From: Rebecca billardiae RCC1528
Taxonomy: Eukaryota > Haptophyta
Reading direction: 5' to 3'
Length of the DNA: 64,000 nt
Assembly: GCA_965240325.2 (NCBI GenBank)
Contig: OZ251231.1
Location: 2,232,001-2,296,000 of the forward strand
A program made the translations under genes and the position numbers. The notes below the pieces were generated by a model that was given only the letters and a program-made list of their open reading frames with translations, did not search any database and had not been told where the DNA came from. How positions within the stretch are numbered: the stretch's first letter is position 1; every line of letters begins with the position of its first letter. This document shows positions 21,587-30,524 of the stretch, in pieces.

Positions 21587-23514
21587 CACGGGCCTGTCAG
21601 TGTGTGACTCAGTGTCCCGCGTCCGGCGCGCGTGCTCGGTGCTGTGAGTCAGTGTGAGGCTGTACTTTAAATAAGAATACGTGTGACAGTCGTCTGTGTT
21701 CTGTGCAGGCGCGCTGCTGGTCTGAGTCGTCATACGTCAAGCTCGTCAGCAGTTGGAATCGCCGCTCAAGGCCGAGGATTGCCAGATTAGTGAGGGTCCC
21801 GCTCGACTTCGAGTCACGCGCGGTCCGGCGCGGTTCGGCCCGGGGGCGTCGGTTCACGGTTGGCCGCGCCGCGGGCTCGTCCATATTATTTATTAATAAA
21901 ATGCGCGACGATTAATAGAGTATTATTTATTAATACGACGCGCTCCTACCGGTGACCGTTTTACTATAATAAATTATGCAGGTGCCGCGGCGGGACCTGC
22001 TGAAACACGTCGCTACTGACGATGAGATGGGCCATCAACGTCAATCAAGAGTCGCTCTCAGTACATAGCGCCATTAATTATATAATAGACCTTACTGGCC
22101 GCGGATGGCGACAGGATTAAGTGGTTCTGGTTGCAGCGAGCGGCGCGCTCTGCGTGTGGCCAGGGCTGGCTTGGATGTACAGCTCAACCGACTAGCGGGC
22201 ACTAGCGGTTGGCTCTGAAGGCAGGCCCTAACGGAGCCCCCGTGAGTGGCATGCATCGGCTGAAATTCGCATCTGGCACACGGCACATGGACGGTACCGC
22301 ATGGTTGCATTTGACCGTGTCGGCGGGCGGGTTGGTGTGACCACTGGTGGGCCTTCAGCGTTCGCTGCGGGTCGTGGCGCCGAGTGTACGGTCCTTGCCT
22401 GCACGGCCAGAGCCGATCGACCTTGGCTGTGCAGCACAGCAGCAGCGGCTGTGCAAGAGAGGTGTGCAACTGGTACGGGATTGCTGGACCGATCGGGCCG
22501 TACATGCTCCTGATGTAGCGCTACGCCCGGGCTCGCCCAGGGCTGTCGAGCGCAATGCGCATGTCGCATAGTCACCGACCATGCCACGTTATAATACCTG
22601 GGCGGCCTTGAGCGGGCCTCGCTGGCTACAGACATGATGCGCACGGAAGCCCGATTACGGCTTCGACCAGCCTTGTGCCGACTGTCCGAATGACCCAGAG
22701 GGGTGCTCAACGCGGGCTGCCCGGCTATGCGCGGTCGCAGATAGACCCAATGGGCTGCACACGAGCCGAGCTGGCCGCTCCTGACCCCGCGCGAGGCAGC
22801 CACAGCCGTACGCTGAGCTGCTGCCCAAAGCGTCTAGTGTAATCCGGTTGGAGACCCTGTCCCTAACGCACTATCGGCCATATACCGAAGGACCTGCTCA
22901 TAATGACTAATACGTTCAAACGTTGACCGATAGTACAGTACTTCGATGATTGATGAAGCAGATAACTACCAGAACTATGTTGTGGTGTATCTGCTGATAG
23001 ACGATACTAAGGTATTATACTACGACAATACTTCAACGGCCTCCTAGGAGCACCCACAGAAATATCAAATACAGTATGGCTGGTGGATCCTCACGAACGC
23101 TTATCATGATGGCAGCTTTTATCGACTCTCTGGGGAGCCCCTGATTCAGACTGATTCAGAGAGCTTGAAGCGAAAGCACCCCCGTTCCGATGCGCGCCCA
23201 TACTCATTCCATGATTTAACGACACTGTACATATCGGCATCGTCAATATTGATGGGCAGCAATTCGTCGTCCGGTACCCCCATATCATCGCAGTAGTAGT
23301 TCTGCGAATTGCGACCAGACTTGGGAAGGGATTTTTGTTCTCCCCGCCTGTGTCTTTAAATCATAGAATTAGTAGGCGCGCGCGCGCGGCGCGGCCGAGG
23401 CGGAACGTTGCAAAACCAGAATTGCTGAAGTCGAAAGTGAGCATGAACTTCGCGCGTCGTCACTCACTCGTCGGTCGATCGAGAAGCAGTGACTTCTGCC
23501 CTGCTCTCACGAGC
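21587..23514. other. Intergenic, mixed GC, no recognised gene
   Basis: About 1.9 kb separate the UBC stop from the multicopper oxidase start. 21890-22090 is AT-rich with repeated TTATTAATA words. 22090-22860 is about 60 % GC with open frames that match nothing I recognise. 22860-23300 is a low-GC island with short coding-like stretches (see findings). The multicopper oxidase frame is open upstream to 23335, probably as 5' UTR. Confidence 0.4.
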
Positions 23515-26196
23515 ATGCCCGGCTCCTCGGCGGCGGCGGCGGCACTGCTCGCGCTCAGCCTGCTCGCGCGCGCGCGCCCCGGTGCCGCCGTGACCTCGCT
23601 CACTTGCGACGACCCTGACGGCTGCCTCCTGCTCAACGCCAACCTCGTCTCGACGGCCAACGCTGAAACGCTCGCCGAGCCAGCCGAGGTGAACGCGACG
23701 GCGCTCGGCGGCACGGTCGCGCTGTCGGTGGACGAGTGCACGCTCAGCATCGCCAACTTTGGCTCGCTCAACTCAATCTGCTACTGCTACGACGGCGCAT
23801 GCACCTACCCCGGCCCGACGCTAGTGTTCGCGCCTGGCACAAGCGTGTCGCTCACGCTCACCAACAACCTCGACGCATACACCTTTTCAAACTCGCACGT
23901 CATGAACACGTTCCACTCGCCGCAGACGACCAACCTGCACACGCACGGGCTGCACGTCGATCCCGCCATCGACACCGTCTTCGTGGAGCTCGAGCCGGGC
24001 GACGCGCACGTGTACGAGTACGAGATCGGCGCCGACCACCACCCAGGGTGGCACTGGTACCACTCACACCTGCACGGCGCATCGGCATACCAGGTCGCTG
24101 CGGGGCTGGTGGGCGGGCTGCGCGTCGAGCCGGCGGTCGACGGTACCCTCCCCGCCGCGCTGCGCGCCATGACGCGCGTCTCGATGGTGATGCACCACCT
24201 GCCCGTGCAGAACGATGACACGTCGACTGACCCATTTGCCGTCTTCACGCTCGAGACGCTGCACGCCGCCACAGGCGCAGACAACCAGTACGACCTGAGC
24301 CCGTCCTACGACGACGACACGGTGACCGACATCTGGACCGTCAACGGCCAGTACCAGCCCAAGCACTCCCTCGCGCCTGGCGAGTGGCAGATCTTTGACA
24401 TTGTCAACGCGGCTGGCGACCGCATTCTCGAGCTCGAGGTCACCGACTCGCTCGTGACTGGCGACGTCGGAAATCCGACGAGCGTGACGAGCGCATGCGA
24501 CGTGCGGCTGCTCGCGCTCGACGGCGTCTACCTCGACACCGCGCGCTCGGGCGACTACGTCGACCATCTCGTCGTCTGGCAGGCCGCGCGCGCGACGATA
24601 GCCGTCATGTGCAGCGCGGCTAACACGTACTACCTGCAGAGCGCGTACTCGTCCTCCATCCAGAACTACGAGGTGGCGACGGTGCAGAACCTGGTGACGC
24701 TCGTGGTCTCGGGCTCGGCTGTCTCCATGGACGCGCCGCCGACCGACCTCACCTCCATCACCAAGCCCTGGTACCTGCAGGACCTCTCGGGCGAGCCGGT
24801 TGCCGCCTCTTGGTCAGTCTCAGTCGAGCAAACCGGCTGCTGCGGCGACGACGCGTCAGCCACCTATTGGCTCGGCACGGGCTCGGACTGCACGATGGTC
24901 ATCTTCGGGCGCGCGGAGGGCGAGGCGATCTGCGCGGCTGACGGCTACTGCTCGACCGACACGTGTGACGGCTCCGACGCCTATGGTACGTGCGACGGTA
25001 CGGACTGGGCGGGCGTGAGCTCTTACCCTGAGTGCACATACGTCTCGATGGACAGCGAGCAGGGTGCAGAGGGCACGCACGCACACCGCGGCCAGCTGGG
25101 CACGGTGGAGGAGCTCAAGATCTGGGGGCGAGGCAAGGCGCCGCACCCCGTCCACATCCACGTGAACCACTACCAGCTCGTCTCGTACACCAACGACAAG
25201 GACGTGACCACCTTGAGCGGCTACTGGGGCGCGGCGGGGGACTTCCGCGACACGGCTCCGGCGATGCCGGGCGTGCTGAACACACTCGTTGCGTATGCAG
25301 ACTACCCGGGCGAGATCGTGTGGCACTGCCACTTCCTCAAGCACGAGGACCTCGGCATGATGGACACCTTCTACGTCGATGCGCCGCGGCCGCCGCCCGC
25401 CCCGCCGCCGAGCCCGCCACCGCCAAGCCCGCAGCCCAGCCTGCCGCCACCCAGCCCGCCGCCCTCGCCGCCGCCCCCCCCGCCGCCGCCGCCCCCGCCG
25501 CCGCCGCCGCCCAGCCCGCCGCCACCGCCGCCCAGCCCGCCGCCGAGCCCGCCGCTGCCGCCGCCGAGCCTGCCGCCGCCGAGCCCGCCGCTGCTGCCGC
25601 CGAGCTCGCCGCCGCCGGGGCCCTCGCCGCCCTCACCACCCGGCGAGTCGCTCAGCTTCGAACTCCAGCTGAGTGACTATGCAGAGGTGGCCGACTTTAC
25701 GGAGGCCGAGCAAGTGAACTTCACCGCCAAACTCGCCGCCTACCTCAACGTGAGCGAGACGTGGGTCGAGATCACGGAGGTGCGCGCGGGCAGCGTGATC
25801 GTCGAGACGGCCATATATGCGCCCGATTCGAGCGCAGCCAACCTGCGCGCCGCGCTTACCGAGGCGCCAGCTGCACTCGGCACTGCGCTTGGAATGACGG
25901 TGGTGGGTGCGAGCGAGGTGGACGATTCCGCCGCCTCATCGTCCGGCAGCAGCAGCAGCAGCGACGATGACGAAGACGATGACGATGATGATGACGATGA
26001 CGACGACGACGACGACAGCAGCGCCGCAGACGTCACGAGCTCGTCGCTCTCGACAGGTGAGCTCGCCGCAGCGATCGTCGTGCCCGTCGTGGTCATACTC
26101 TGCTGCTGCGGCGCTGCAGCAGCCTACTTCGCGCGGCGCAAGTCTGCGCGCGATGGCCCCAGTCCCGTGCTGCTTGGCGCCTCCGCGACCGCGTAG
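23515..26196 (+). CDS. Membrane-anchored multicopper oxidase
   Basis: This 893-residue protein starts with a signal peptide (PGSSAAAAALLALSLLARARP). The cupredoxin domains carry all four copper motifs: H142-T-H144-G, H180-W-Y-H183-S-H185, H544-P-V-H547-I-H549 and H604-C605-H606-x3-H610-x4-M615. Type 1, 2 and 3 copper sites should therefore be complete and an axial Met sits at the type 1 site. The enzyme should oxidise a phenol, bilirubin-like compound or metal (Fe, Mn) while reducing O2 to water. After residue ~622 come an SPPPP-rich stalk, a ~90-residue alpha/beta module (SFELQLSDYAEVADF...) shared with the gene at 46707, an acidic DDDED14 run, and a transmembrane helix (LAAAIVVPVVVILCCCGAAAAYF) with a short tail. 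It is thus tethered to the plasma membrane with the oxidase outside. No intron is needed. Two upstream in-frame ATGs (23335, 23443) are ignored because the signal peptide starts here. Confidence 0.9.
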   Translation: MPGSSAAAAALLALSLLARARPGAAVTSLTCDDPDGCLLLNANLVSTANAETLAEPAEVNATALGGTVALSVDECTLSIANFGSLNSICYCYDGACTYPGPTLVFAPGTSVSLTLTNNLDAYTFSNSHVMNTFHSPQTTNLHTHGLHVDPAIDTVFVELEPGDAHVYEYEIGADHHPGWHWYHSHLHGASAYQVAAGLVGGLRVEPAVDGTLPAALRAMTRVSMVMHHLPVQNDDTSTDPFAVFTLETLHAATGADNQYDLSPSYDDDTVTDIWTVNGQYQPKHSLAPGEWQIFDIVNAAGDRILELEVTDSLVTGDVGNPTSVTSACDVRLLALDGVYLDTARSGDYVDHLVVWQAARATIAVMCSAANTYYLQSAYSSSIQNYEVATVQNLVTLVVSGSAVSMDAPPTDLTSITKPWYLQDLSGEPVAASWSVSVEQTGCCGDDASATYWLGTGSDCTMVIFGRAEGEAICAADGYCSTDTCDGSDAYGTCDGTDWAGVSSYPECTYVSMDSEQGAEGTHAHRGQLGTVEELKIWGRGKAPHPVHIHVNHYQLVSYTNDKDVTTLSGYWGAAGDFRDTAPAMPGVLNTLVAYADYPGEIVWHCHFLKHEDLGMMDTFYVDAPRPPPAPPPSPPPPSPQPSLPPPSPPPSPPPPPPPPPPPPPPPSPPPPPPSPPPSPPLPPPSLPPPSPPLLPPSSPPPGPSPPSPPGESLSFELQLSDYAEVADFTEAEQVNFTAKLAAYLNVSETWVEITEVRAGSVIVETAIYAPDSSAANLRAALTEAPAALGTALGMTVVGASEVDDSAASSSGSSSSSDDDEDDDDDDDDDDDDDDSSAADVTSSSLSTGELAAAIVVPVVVILCCCGAAAAYFARRKSARDGPSPVLLGASATA

Positions 26197-26293
26197 TCGG
26201 GCCACTCGGGCGGGGACTATCAGACCACCCTCGCCCGTGGGCCGGGCGGGTTCACAGTCTCACGCCCTGGCCCATCCCGTACAGTCTGAGTGC

Positions 26294-26600
26294 ACGCACG
26301 GGCTGTGCGCGCTCTGCCTCTGCCTGCACACGAGCGTGCCGCACGGCGACGACAGCGCCGGCGTGCTCGGCGCGCTCTACTCCGACCCGGCGTACTCACT
26401 CAGGCACGGCGACCATCACAATGCGCGCCGCGCTGCCCGTCGCACTCGACCGGTACGTGCGGCTCGTGCGCTGGCTGCGCCCCGCCGAGTCTCTCGTGAT
26501 GCAGCATCAGCTCGAGCGGCTGGGCAAGCTCGACACGGCCGCGCCAATGCGTGACGTGCGCGTGGACGGCTGGGAGCAGCTACGACGTGGAGCCTGTCAT
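26294..26600 (+). pseudogene. Broken duplicate of the C-terminus of the P4-ATPase gene
   Basis: This stretch is a diverged copy, in the opposite orientation, of the last ~300 bp of the flippase gene (50579-50890). Matching segments include ACGCACGGGCTGTGCGCGCT, SVPHGDDSAGVLGALY, the RYVRLVRW region and LERLGKLDT...MRDVRVDG. Compared with the intact gene it lacks the codons between CLCL and TSVP (the GLFHLGFWLY segment), has a one-base insertion after DPAY that shifts the frame, and has a further short insertion before QLERLG. There is no start codon and no upstream part of the gene. It lies ~100 bp downstream of the multicopper oxidase stop and ends within ~10 bp of the LTR element. Confidence 0.85.
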
Positions 26601-26604
26601 AGTA

Positions 26605-26609
26605 GTGAC
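26605..26609. repeat. Target-site duplication, left copy (GTGAC)
   Basis: GTGAC directly precedes the left LTR and is repeated directly after the right LTR at 30094-30098. A 5-bp duplication is the usual footprint of LTR-retrotransposon integrase. Confidence 0.9.
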
Positions 26610-26931
26610 TGTCAGGGAACGCGTCTCGAGGCTTGACGGTCGCGAGGTCGGTCGACGGCTTCGGCTCTTGTTTGCGGTGGTGAGCTCAGCGTGTTTTGTG
26701 TGATCGGCTCATGTTTCGTTCATTTCTAAGAAGCATCTGGAATGCTTCGAGATGTCGCCGCCAGGTCGCCGCCAGCCATGCTGTCCTGCTGTATTTTAGG
26801 ATGAGGTTCAGGTCGATTTTGGAGGATTTTGTGCGAGCGCCGCCGCAGCGGTCGCGCCGCCACTGTGTGACTGCGAGTAAAATGTTGGATTGGAAATTGG
26901 AAATCACTGTAGATTGGCGATTCCTTTGACA
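26610..26931 (-). repeat. 3' LTR (left)
   Basis: 322 bp, with ends TGTCA/TGACA. It matches the right LTR base for base except for one extra T in a T-run near 26805. On the element's strand this is the 3' LTR, because the polypurine tract lies immediately inside it. Confidence 0.95.
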
Positions 26932-26940
26932 CCCCCCCTC
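26932..26940 (-). other. Polypurine tract of the LTR element
   Basis: On the minus strand the sequence GAGGGGGGG sits directly against the 3' LTR. This is the position from which plus-strand DNA synthesis is primed in LTR elements, and it fixes the element's orientation. Confidence 0.85.
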
Positions 26941-27199
26941 AATCCAATATGCGCTCGTCTGTGAGGACTAAGCTTGGATTATGAGTGATTTTGGGCTTGG
27001 TATTGTTTGTGCATCTGTGTGCATGAGTGAATTGGAGTCAGTAATGCTGGTTGCCAATGCCAGGATACGGGTCATGTGCTGGGACTTCCGTGTGACGGTT
27101 TTGGGTAACCCGAGTCAGTCCTGGGCTTATTTGCACCATATGTTCACTCTTTGGCCTTGATTTTGGACCTTGTTATTGGGTCATGCCCTGCCTTGATAG

Positions 27200-29773
27200 T
27201 TAATCATAGGCATCCGGAGCAGGAATATCCAGGAAATGGATACGCTCCTTGGGAAATTTGTTGGCTCCCTTGTTTTTGCCTTTGTTGTAATTGTTGGCCT
27301 TGGGGCGTAGCTCTGGGTGGAGCTTCCAACACTGCTGGGCAGTATGGTTCTTGAGACCACAGTGAGTGCACCGTTTGCCGGTGTCCGAGTTATTCGGCCC
27401 GCTCTCGCCATTGGCTGGAGCCTTTTGGGCCTGAGCGGCGAAGACTTCGGCGCCCTCAAAGTCACCGCGTCGCCGCGTGCCTTGCTGATAATCAGCATTT
27501 TGGCGTATCTTGGAATAATTTTCGGTCTCTCTCCCCTTGGTATTGTTCTGATGGAGTAGCTTCATTGAGCCGTGCCGTTTGTAGGCATCTTCCATCTGGG
27601 CCATTATCTGGTCAGTGTTATCCACACATTGCTCGGGCGTGAGCGCTCCGAAGTGCGAGATAACTGACTCGTAGACTTGGGGATGGTCGTGCATGCTGTT
27701 ATACAGCTTGAAGACCAACATCGTAGCATCGTCCAGATTCCCATATCGAGATGAGCGGACTTGCTCGACGGATTTCTTGATAATGTCCGATGCGCCAATG
27801 GGCGACACCTTTGTCGGGTATAACTTCAGGAATTCATCCCTGAGTTCGGACATAGTTGTGATCTTGAGCTCGCGCTCAAATATCTGTAGCAGCAGCGCCA
27901 GATCCAAGTAGTTCTTGGTCGGATCGCTGATGTGCAGCTTCGATTCCAGATAGGCGAATAACTGAGGCTCAATAGAGTCCTTCAGCTGCTTGAATATCGC
28001 TGCCGCAGATCGATCGTAGACCGATCCGATCTTGTTGGCGTCAGCGTTGTCAGCCTTGTATGGATCGATTTTGGCTGCGTCTTTCACCCATTTGTCTTTG
28101 GCAATGAGTTGAAAGCCGGATAGCTTGCTATTCTTGGGCTCCATTATGGCAGGTGTGACATCTGAGGATTTGCCCTTGTAGTAGGTGCTCACTTCTGCGA
28201 GTGCATCCCGTATCGCGCTGTGTACCGCGCGCTTGGATTTCAGAGCTGACTGTGTCAGCTTGTGTGTGGCGGGTGTATCCACTCCTGCCGAGGATTCGCG
28301 TGCCATGAACACACGTTCCTTCTTGGTTGGATTAGAGTCTGTGACTCCTCCTTCGATGACTATCCAGTCACGTTTCTTCGACTCAAGTGCATTGGTCGAT
28401 GTGTCGCGCGCGCTCTGTGGCGATTCGCGCTCTACCTTCGAGCGAGGAGTGACCCTCGTCGAGGCTGTGGTGCCTTCTTTGGGCTTCTTCACGCTCGTTC
28501 TGTCCAGCGGTGATGCATGTGCATCCGCGGCAGCTTCGGCGGAATACTCTTCCTTGCAAGAGTGTGGCGTTGTGATGGCTGACGCAGCTGATGCATGCGC
28601 ACGCGCGTCGCGCTCGCCAACTTGGTTTTGCTGCGGCTTTGCCGTCAAGCAGGTGTATGATGCCCCCCCTGCATCGCATGCGCTTCCTACGTTCGACGCG
28701 AGTCGATACGTGCCAGACGAGGACTCTGCCGTCTCTGCGGCGGTCATCTCGCGGCTGCTTGTGTCGCTCGTGGCGAGCAGCTCGGCTTCGGAAGCCATCG
28801 TGAGGCTGGTAATTTTGGGGTAAACGTATTTGTTTGGGTCAGGCGCATCAATAATAAATGCGGCCGCTGACTTGATGCTTGAGCTCGCTGTGACAGAGTC
28901 ACGTGTCGTAGCATCTTGGAGCATAGTTTGCTCTGCCAGACCATACAGGTCGTTTGCGTCGCACTCATCGGTGCTAATGTCCTCGTTCGATCGGTCAGAC
29001 TCAGACACAGTGTCATGCGCGCGAGGCTGCAGACTGACTGCGGCGGTGGCACGACCTGCGCTGTCACAGGCGGCGGCCAGATGGCCAGCACGCGGAGCAG
29101 CGTCGGCAGGCTCGAGGGCCTCGACGGTCGGAGCGGCATCAGCGGCAGCAGCGTCGAGCGCTACATCTGCCCCGGAACGCTCGGTGACCTCGTTCGATGA
29201 CTCGGAGGCCGCAAGGCACTCCTTGAGCTGCGGGCTCTCAGCCGCGCGCTCTTGAACCGCGCTCGCGGGCGCAGAGTCCCGGGCGGTAGTTGTTGAGATC
29301 CCCTGCGCAACGACGTGCGTGCGGATGGAGTGGCGCGATGGCGGGGGATGCGAGCGGCAACGCTCCTCCTCACCGCGCTGTGCGCGAACCTCCTCCTCAA
29401 GGTGATCCTTGATGTCGGCTCGAGGCCTTGCGTGCGATGCAGCATTGCGCGCATACGACACGATGCTGCCTGAGTTCAGGTCAGCGATGTTGCCAGGCCC
29501 GGAGGCGCTGGAGATGGGCTTGCGGAGAAGCGTGAGCTTCTCGCCTTGCCGGTTCTTCTCAGCCTGCATGCCCCTCAGGGCAGCCGCGAGGTAGTCTGGC
29601 GTGCGCTTGCGCGCAACCGCCGATGAGCCGCGCGGCATTGCCGCGCGCTCGGCCACGCCTGGCTTCAACCCAATGAGGGGAGCAACTGGGGCGGGCTGAT
29701 GGCCGTTCACGTCCTTGCCGCTGTTCTCGTCGTCTCCATCCTTGCCCAAGTTCTCCCAGCACCGTGCTAGCAT
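27200..29773 (-). CDS. gag: Gag-like nucleocapsid protein of the LTR element
   Basis: An uninterrupted frame of 857 codons runs from the inner edge of the 5' LTR to TAA at 27200. The first ATG uses the last base of the LTR; a better start may be MPRGSSAVARKR, 45 codons in. The N-terminal two thirds are polar and low in complexity. Residues ~550-760 are a helical capsid-like region (DAAKIDPYKAD, YLDLALLLQIFERELKITTM, MLVFKLYNSMHDHP). Near the C-terminus lies a zinc knuckle C-x2-C-x4-H-x4-C (CTHCGLKNHTAQQC), followed by a basic KNKGANKFPKER tail that fits nucleic-acid binding. No protease motif (D-S/T-G) or integrase HHCC follows. Base composition is about 55 % GC, far below the host genes. The intact frame and near-identical LTRs suggest it is still, or was very recently, functional. 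Confidence 0.88.
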   Translation of the reverse strand: MLARCWENLGKDGDDENSGKDVNGHQPAPVAPLIGLKPGVAERAAMPRGSSAVARKRTPDYLAAALRGMQAEKNRQGEKLTLLRKPISSASGPGNIADLNSGSIVSYARNAASHARPRADIKDHLEEEVRAQRGEEERCRSHPPPSRHSIRTHVVAQGISTTTARDSAPASAVQERAAESPQLKECLAASESSNEVTERSGADVALDAAAADAAPTVEALEPADAAPRAGHLAAACDSAGRATAAVSLQPRAHDTVSESDRSNEDISTDECDANDLYGLAEQTMLQDATTRDSVTASSSIKSAAAFIIDAPDPNKYVYPKITSLTMASEAELLATSDTSSREMTAAETAESSSGTYRLASNVGSACDAGGASYTCLTAKPQQNQVGERDARAHASAASAITTPHSCKEEYSAEAAADAHASPLDRTSVKKPKEGTTASTRVTPRSKVERESPQSARDTSTNALESKKRDWIVIEGGVTDSNPTKKERVFMARESSAGVDTPATHKLTQSALKSKRAVHSAIRDALAEVSTYYKGKSSDVTPAIMEPKNSKLSGFQLIAKDKWVKDAAKIDPYKADNADANKIGSVYDRSAAAIFKQLKDSIEPQLFAYLESKLHISDPTKNYLDLALLLQIFERELKITTMSELRDEFLKLYPTKVSPIGASDIIKKSVEQVRSSRYGNLDDATMLVFKLYNSMHDHPQVYESVISHFGALTPEQCVDNTDQIMAQMEDAYKRHGSMKLLHQNNTKGRETENYSKIRQNADYQQGTRRRGDFEGAEVFAAQAQKAPANGESGPNNSDTGKRCTHCGLKNHTAQQCWKLHPELRPKANNYNKGKNKGANKFPKERIHFLDIPAPDAYD

Positions 29774-30093
29774 GTCAGGGAACGCGTCTCGAGGCTTGAC
29801 GGTCGCGAGGTCGGTCGACGGCTTCGGCTCTTGTTTGCGGTGGTGAGCTCAGCGTGTTTTGTGTGATCGGCTCATGTTTCGTTCATTTCTAAGAAGCATC
29901 TGGAATGCTTCGAGATGTCGCCGCCAGGTCGCCGCCAGCCATGCTGTCCTGCTGTATTTAGGATGAGGTTCAGGTCGATTTTGGAGGATTTTGTGCGAGC
30001 GCCGCCGCAGCGGTCGCGCCGCCACTGTGTGACTGCGAGTAAAATGTTGGATTGGAAATTGGAAATCACTGTAGATTGGCGATTCCTTTGACA
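29773..30093 (-). repeat. 5' LTR (right)
   Basis: 321 bp, identical to the left LTR except for one T deletion. On the element's strand it is the 5' LTR and should hold the promoter that drives the Gag transcript. Confidence 0.95.
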
Positions 30094-30098
30094 GTGAC
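30094..30098. repeat. Target-site duplication, right copy (GTGAC)
   Basis: Same GTGAC as at 26605-26609, flanking the element on its other side. Confidence 0.9.
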
Positions 30099-30524
30099 TA
30101 TAGATCTACTGTGCCGAATCGATCGGAATCAGCCATATCAGATCGTGACTGACGACATTGATTGATTCGCTGTCACTTAAATTAGTAGCAGCAGTATTGT
30201 CAGCAGCGCAGGCGGCGGCGGCGGCTTCTAGCATTTGACTTAACGAGTGATGAACGAGTGCCAACTGACTTCATTACTCACACTCCTTCAGACTCTCCTC
30301 GTACCGTATCCGGCGCTTGATGCTGAGTCTGTTATATATATATAGCAGTGCCGGGTCGTCTTGACGCGTCAGATTAAATAATGAATAAACTCACTCAGTC
30401 AGACTCACTCGCAGTACTGAGTTAGACTTATAGTACTAGCATCAGTGTCATATCACACGCGCCGGTTGCCATCGGGCGGGGCACTCTGGCGGTGGCGGCC
30501 CACCACAACGCCAGCCCGCCGCGC
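30099..30524. other. Intergenic, 3' flank of the EF-hand gene
   Basis: This gap of about 425 bp is rich in ACTCA/TGACT words, with a short TATATATATATA run near 30333. No gene was recognised. It should contain the 3' UTR of the EF-hand gene. Confidence 0.35.

Larger units (their letters stand above)
26610..30093 (-). mobile_element. Non-autonomous LTR retrotransposon encoding only Gag
   Basis: A complete 3.48-kb element has two direct LTRs (26610-26931 and 29773-30093) that differ by a single T, 5-bp target duplications GTGAC, and LTR ends TGTCA...TGACA. Its orientation is minus: a polypurine tract GAGGGGGGG abuts the left LTR on the inside, and the only long frame encodes a Gag-like protein on the minus strand. 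Between the Gag stop (27200) and the polypurine tract there are only ~260 bp, so there is no room for protease, integrase or reverse transcriptase. No canonical TGG-starting primer-binding site follows the 5' LTR directly. It resembles the gag-only terminal-repeat elements (TR-GAG) known from plants and must use another element's Pol proteins. Near-identical LTRs imply a recent insertion. Confidence 0.93.

Noticed and set aside
22228-22803. 191-codon minus-strand frame in 60 % GC intergenic DNA
   Set aside because: No recognisable motif; frames on both strands are open to a similar degree.
29740-29772. Primer-binding site next to the 5' LTR
   Set aside because: The bases after the LTR (TGCTAGCACGG on the minus strand) do not start with TGG and do not match a tRNA 3' end I can recall; a TGGGAG 15 bases further in is too weak to call.
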